Positions 62,300 to 64,000 of a DNA stretch of 64,000 bases are shown piece by piece (within the stretch, counting starts at the first letter, position 1; each line of letters starts with the position of its first letter). The notes under the pieces were generated by a model. The model ran no database searches. It was not told the DNA's origin and saw only the letters and a program-made list of their open reading frames with translations. The stretch comes from Thermoanaerobacter kivui (GTDB taxonomy: Bacteria; Bacillota; Thermoanaerobacteria; Thermoanaerobacterales; Thermoanaerobacteraceae). The stretch is taken from the NCBI RefSeq assembly GCF_000763575.1, contig NZ_CP009170.1:1017501-1081500 (forward strand), in the 5' to 3' direction. The position numbers and the translations under genes are program-made.

Positions 62300-62478
62300 A
62301 GCCAACTCATGGGTAGTATCCTTGTATGGCTCAATTTTTGAACCTCTTTTAGGATGAGTTTTCTTTCATGGATATTGTCTGCTCTGAGATATTTTCTTAC
62401 TGTACTTCTGGAATAACCTGTTCCTCGTGCGATTCCACGAATACTTTTACCTTTTGCTTTTATCTTGTATAACATCAT
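62275..62478 (-). pseudogene. IS21-family IstA N-terminal fragment
   Basis: On the minus strand, residues 1-45 read LYKIKAKGKSIRGIARGTGY and SRSTVRKYLRADN, the N-terminal helix-turn-helix of IS21 IstA transposases. The frame then departs from the family and stops. There is no DDE domain and no istB. It overlaps the end of the preceding remnant by 25 bases. Confidence 0.55.
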
Positions 62479-62582
62479 AATAGACCTACTCCTTAGTATT
62501 TATTTACCTCCGATTCTCTGAGATAGTGAATTTAGTAAAATATTAAATTATTTCTCCTTCCCGGAGTTAGTTTTTGCAAAAA

Positions 62583-62687
62583 AGACTTGCGCAGGCTTCT
62601 CAGAAAATAGAAAGACCAACTGTTAAAGAACTTGCAGAAGGGAAAAATAAGAAAGTGGAAGTTATAAGAGCAGGCAGTAAGAAATAA
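62583..62687 (+). pseudogene. Short C-terminal fragment of an unknown protein
   Basis: The frame RLAQASQKIERPTVKELAEG, then KNKKVEVIRAGSKK and TAA, is helical and basic. A terminator hairpin follows 36 bases later, which supports the idea that this was the 3' end of a real gene. The family is unknown. Confidence 0.3.
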
Positions 62688-62722
62688 CAAATTTAAAAAT
62701 AGTTGTTAAAATAATAAATATA

Positions 62723-62771
62723 AGTGCAGCAACCTCTGTTATTAGGAAAAAGTTGCTGCACTTTGCTTTTG
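62723..62771 (+). terminator. Rho-independent terminator
   Basis: AGTGCAGCAAC (62723-62733) pairs perfectly with GTTGCTGCACT (62752-62762) and is followed by TTGCTTTTG. Confidence 0.75.
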
Positions 62772-62921
62772 TACATCTTGCCAATCTCTCAAGAAAACAG
62801 AGACCAGTACGTTTATTTTATCTATTTTTATCTGCTTTTATTTTTTATGTTTGCAAAATGTTTGCAAAGTGATATAAAAACCAAAAGCCGTTAGCAAAGT
62901 GGCCAAATCTCTTGATTTTTC

Positions 62922-63010
62922 TGGTGCCGAAGGCGGGAGTCGAACCCGCACGGGGTGTGAGCCCCACTGGATTTTGAGTCCAGCGCGTCTGCCAGTTCCA
63001 CCACTTCGGC
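62922..63010 (-). tRNA. tRNA-Leu (CAA)
   Basis: On the minus strand the acceptor arm GCCGAAG (63010-63004) pairs with CTTCGGC. The anticodon arm is CTGGA-CTCAAAA-TCCAG, giving anticodon CAA (codon UUG). The long variable arm (GTGGGGCTCACACCCC) is typical of leucine tRNA, and the T arm is GCGGG-TTCGACT-CCCGC. Discriminator A and an encoded CCA (62924-62922) complete it; 86 bases without CCA. Confidence 0.95.
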
Positions 63011-63162
63011 GAATCATTACATTTGATATATTACCACATAAAAGAGCAAATTTCAATACCCTTTTTAAAAAGGGTCGATGTAAAATTTCAGCTATAAATT
63101 GCTTTTTTTACGATAATGAAATATTATTATATTTACAAAGTGTTTGTAAGGCTGGTGATGTT

Positions 63163-64000
63163 ATGGAAGAGTTAAACAGAAATGAAAATGTAGAAAAGGC
63201 GATTTTGGTTGGGATTATTTCAACACCGGAAGATGAGGAAAGCATGGAAGAATTAAAGGAGCTTGCTTTGACTGCTGGTGCAGAAGTAATAGGTGTAATG
63301 ACACAGAAGCGCAACACAATTGATAAAGCTCATTATATTGGCAAAGGCAAGCTTAAGGAATTAAAGTTTTTTGTTGAAAATCAAGGAGCTGACCTTGTGA
63401 TTTTTAATGATGAACTTACAGGTGTACAACTTAAAAATATTGAAGAGGTTTTAAAAGTAAAAGTGATTGACAGGACAAATCTCATTCTTGATATATTTGC
63501 TAAAAGAGCGAGGTCAAGAGAAGGGATACTCCAAGTAGAATTAGCCCAATTGAGATATAGGCTTCCGCGTCTTGTAGGTCTCGGTGAACAGCTTTCAAGG
63601 TTGGGCGGTGGTATAGGAACGAGAGGACCTGGAGAAACGAAGCTGGAAACAGATAGAAGGCATATAAAAAACAGAATAAAAGCGATAGAAAAGAAACTGG
63701 AGGAAATAAAAAAGCACAGGAATTTACAAAGAGAAAGGCGTAGAAAAAATCAAATTCCTGTTGTGGCAATAGTAGGATATACAAATGCGGGTAAATCCAC
63801 ATTACTTAATGCTCTTACAAATGCAGAGGTATATGTTGAAGATAAATTGTTTGCAACCCTTGACCCTACCGCGAGAAGATTTATATTGCCGTCTGGGAGA
63901 GAAGTCATTTTAGTTGATACTGTTGGATTTATCAGAAAATTGCCACACGACTTAGTAGAGGCTTTTAAATCTACATTAGAAGAGGTTAAATATGCTGACC
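63163..64000 (+). CDS. hflX: GTPase HflX, N-terminal part (runs off the window)
   Basis: The frame is open from ATG 63163 (after GGTGAT) to the end of the window, 279 codons. The N-terminal HflX domain has [17 protein letters not shown] and [10 protein letters not shown], then the family hallmark [21 protein letters not shown] coiled helix leads to the G domain with G1 [16 protein letters not shown]2 [11 protein letters not shown] and G3 [20 protein letters not shown]. HflX is a ribosome-associated GTPase that splits or rescues stalled ribosomes under stress. Confidence 0.95.
   Translation, partial: MEELNRNENVEKAILVGIISTPEDEESMEELKELALTAGAEVIGVMTQKRNTIDKAHYIGKGKLKELKFFVENQGADLVIFNDELTGVQLKNIEEVLKVKVIDRTNLILDIFAKRARSREGILQVELAQLRYRLPRLVGLGEQLSRLGGGIGTRGPGETKLETDRRHIKNRIKAIEKKLEEIKKHRNLQRERRRKNQIPVVAIVGYTNAGKSTLLNALTNAEVYVEDKLFATLDPTARRFILPSGREVILVDTVGFIRKLPHDLVEAFKSTLEEVKYAD

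Noticed and set aside
62700-63010. Prophage or island attachment site at the tRNA-Leu gene
   Set aside because: Gene fragments lie next to the tRNA, but no direct repeat of its 3' end and no integrase were found in the window.
63500-63802. Open frame of 100 codons on the minus strand
   Set aside because: It lies fully inside hflX and is a shadow of its coding frame.

Overview
The window looks like a chromosomal segment of a low-GC, anaerobic, thermophilic Firmicute of the Thermoanaerobacter/Caldanaerobacter type. This is inferred from the AT-rich sequence, GGAGG-type ribosome binding sites, TTG/GTG starts, glycogen and pullulanase genes, a HydG-like radical SAM enzyme, a corrinoid-activating ferredoxin and many decaying insertion sequences. 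No species-level marker was used.

Layout. 1-4431: the 3' end of PEP synthase, then a MarR-ABC-MFS drug-efflux operon. 4432-16136: an accessory region built around an exopolysaccharide/cyclic-di-GMP locus (PgaD-like membrane protein, family 2 glycosyltransferase, REC-PAS-GGDEF protein, further response regulator). Most of its genes are broken, and parts are present as decayed second copies. Interspersed are remnants of IS4-like, IS1096-passenger, ISLre2-like and IS30 elements, an Hfq-like gene and an intact nfeD-SPFH pair. 16217-24042: transporter, DUF1294 protein, FprA fragment, arsenate reductase, an envelope gene pair and the oxidative pentose phosphate genes gnd-zwf. 24135-27501: L-serine dehydratase and oligoendopeptidase F. 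27653-32823: shikimate/aromatic amino acid genes aroB, pheA, aroF, tyrA, aroA. 32842-38245: a two-component system, a c-di-AMP (ydaO) riboswitch with a LysM cell wall hydrolase, a yybP-ykoY (Mn2+) riboswitch with a GDT1-family exporter, and a PIG-L deacetylase. 38399-47294: ROK regulator, TnpB-like fragment with a GC-rich structured tail, thioredoxin, PLP decarboxylase, a MetH-activation/ferredoxin/ASKHA fusion and a COG3044 ATPase. 47584-56537: IS3 remnant, pullulanase and the glgBCDA operon. 56538-62700: decayed DNA around an ABC exporter and a HydG-paralogue/92-residue protein/DUF2284 operon. 62922-64000: tRNA-Leu(CAA) and the start of hflX.

How the genes connect. glgC/D make ADP-glucose, glgA and glgB build glycogen and PulA debranches alpha-glucans. 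aroF, aroB and aroA belong to the shikimate pathway, while pheA and tyrA make the phenylalanine and tyrosine branches; aroC, aroD, aroE and aroK are not here. Two metabolite- or ion-sensing riboswitches sit on either side of one convergent terminator region.

The best candidates for something not well described are the HydG paralogue, whose C-terminal cluster motif has lost one expected cysteine and which travels with a small unknown protein and a DUF2284 protein; the TnpB-like gene without a zinc ribbon, followed by a GC-rich hairpin region that could be a guide RNA; and the partly duplicated, decaying c-di-GMP polysaccharide locus. All calls were made by reading the sequence; no database search was run.
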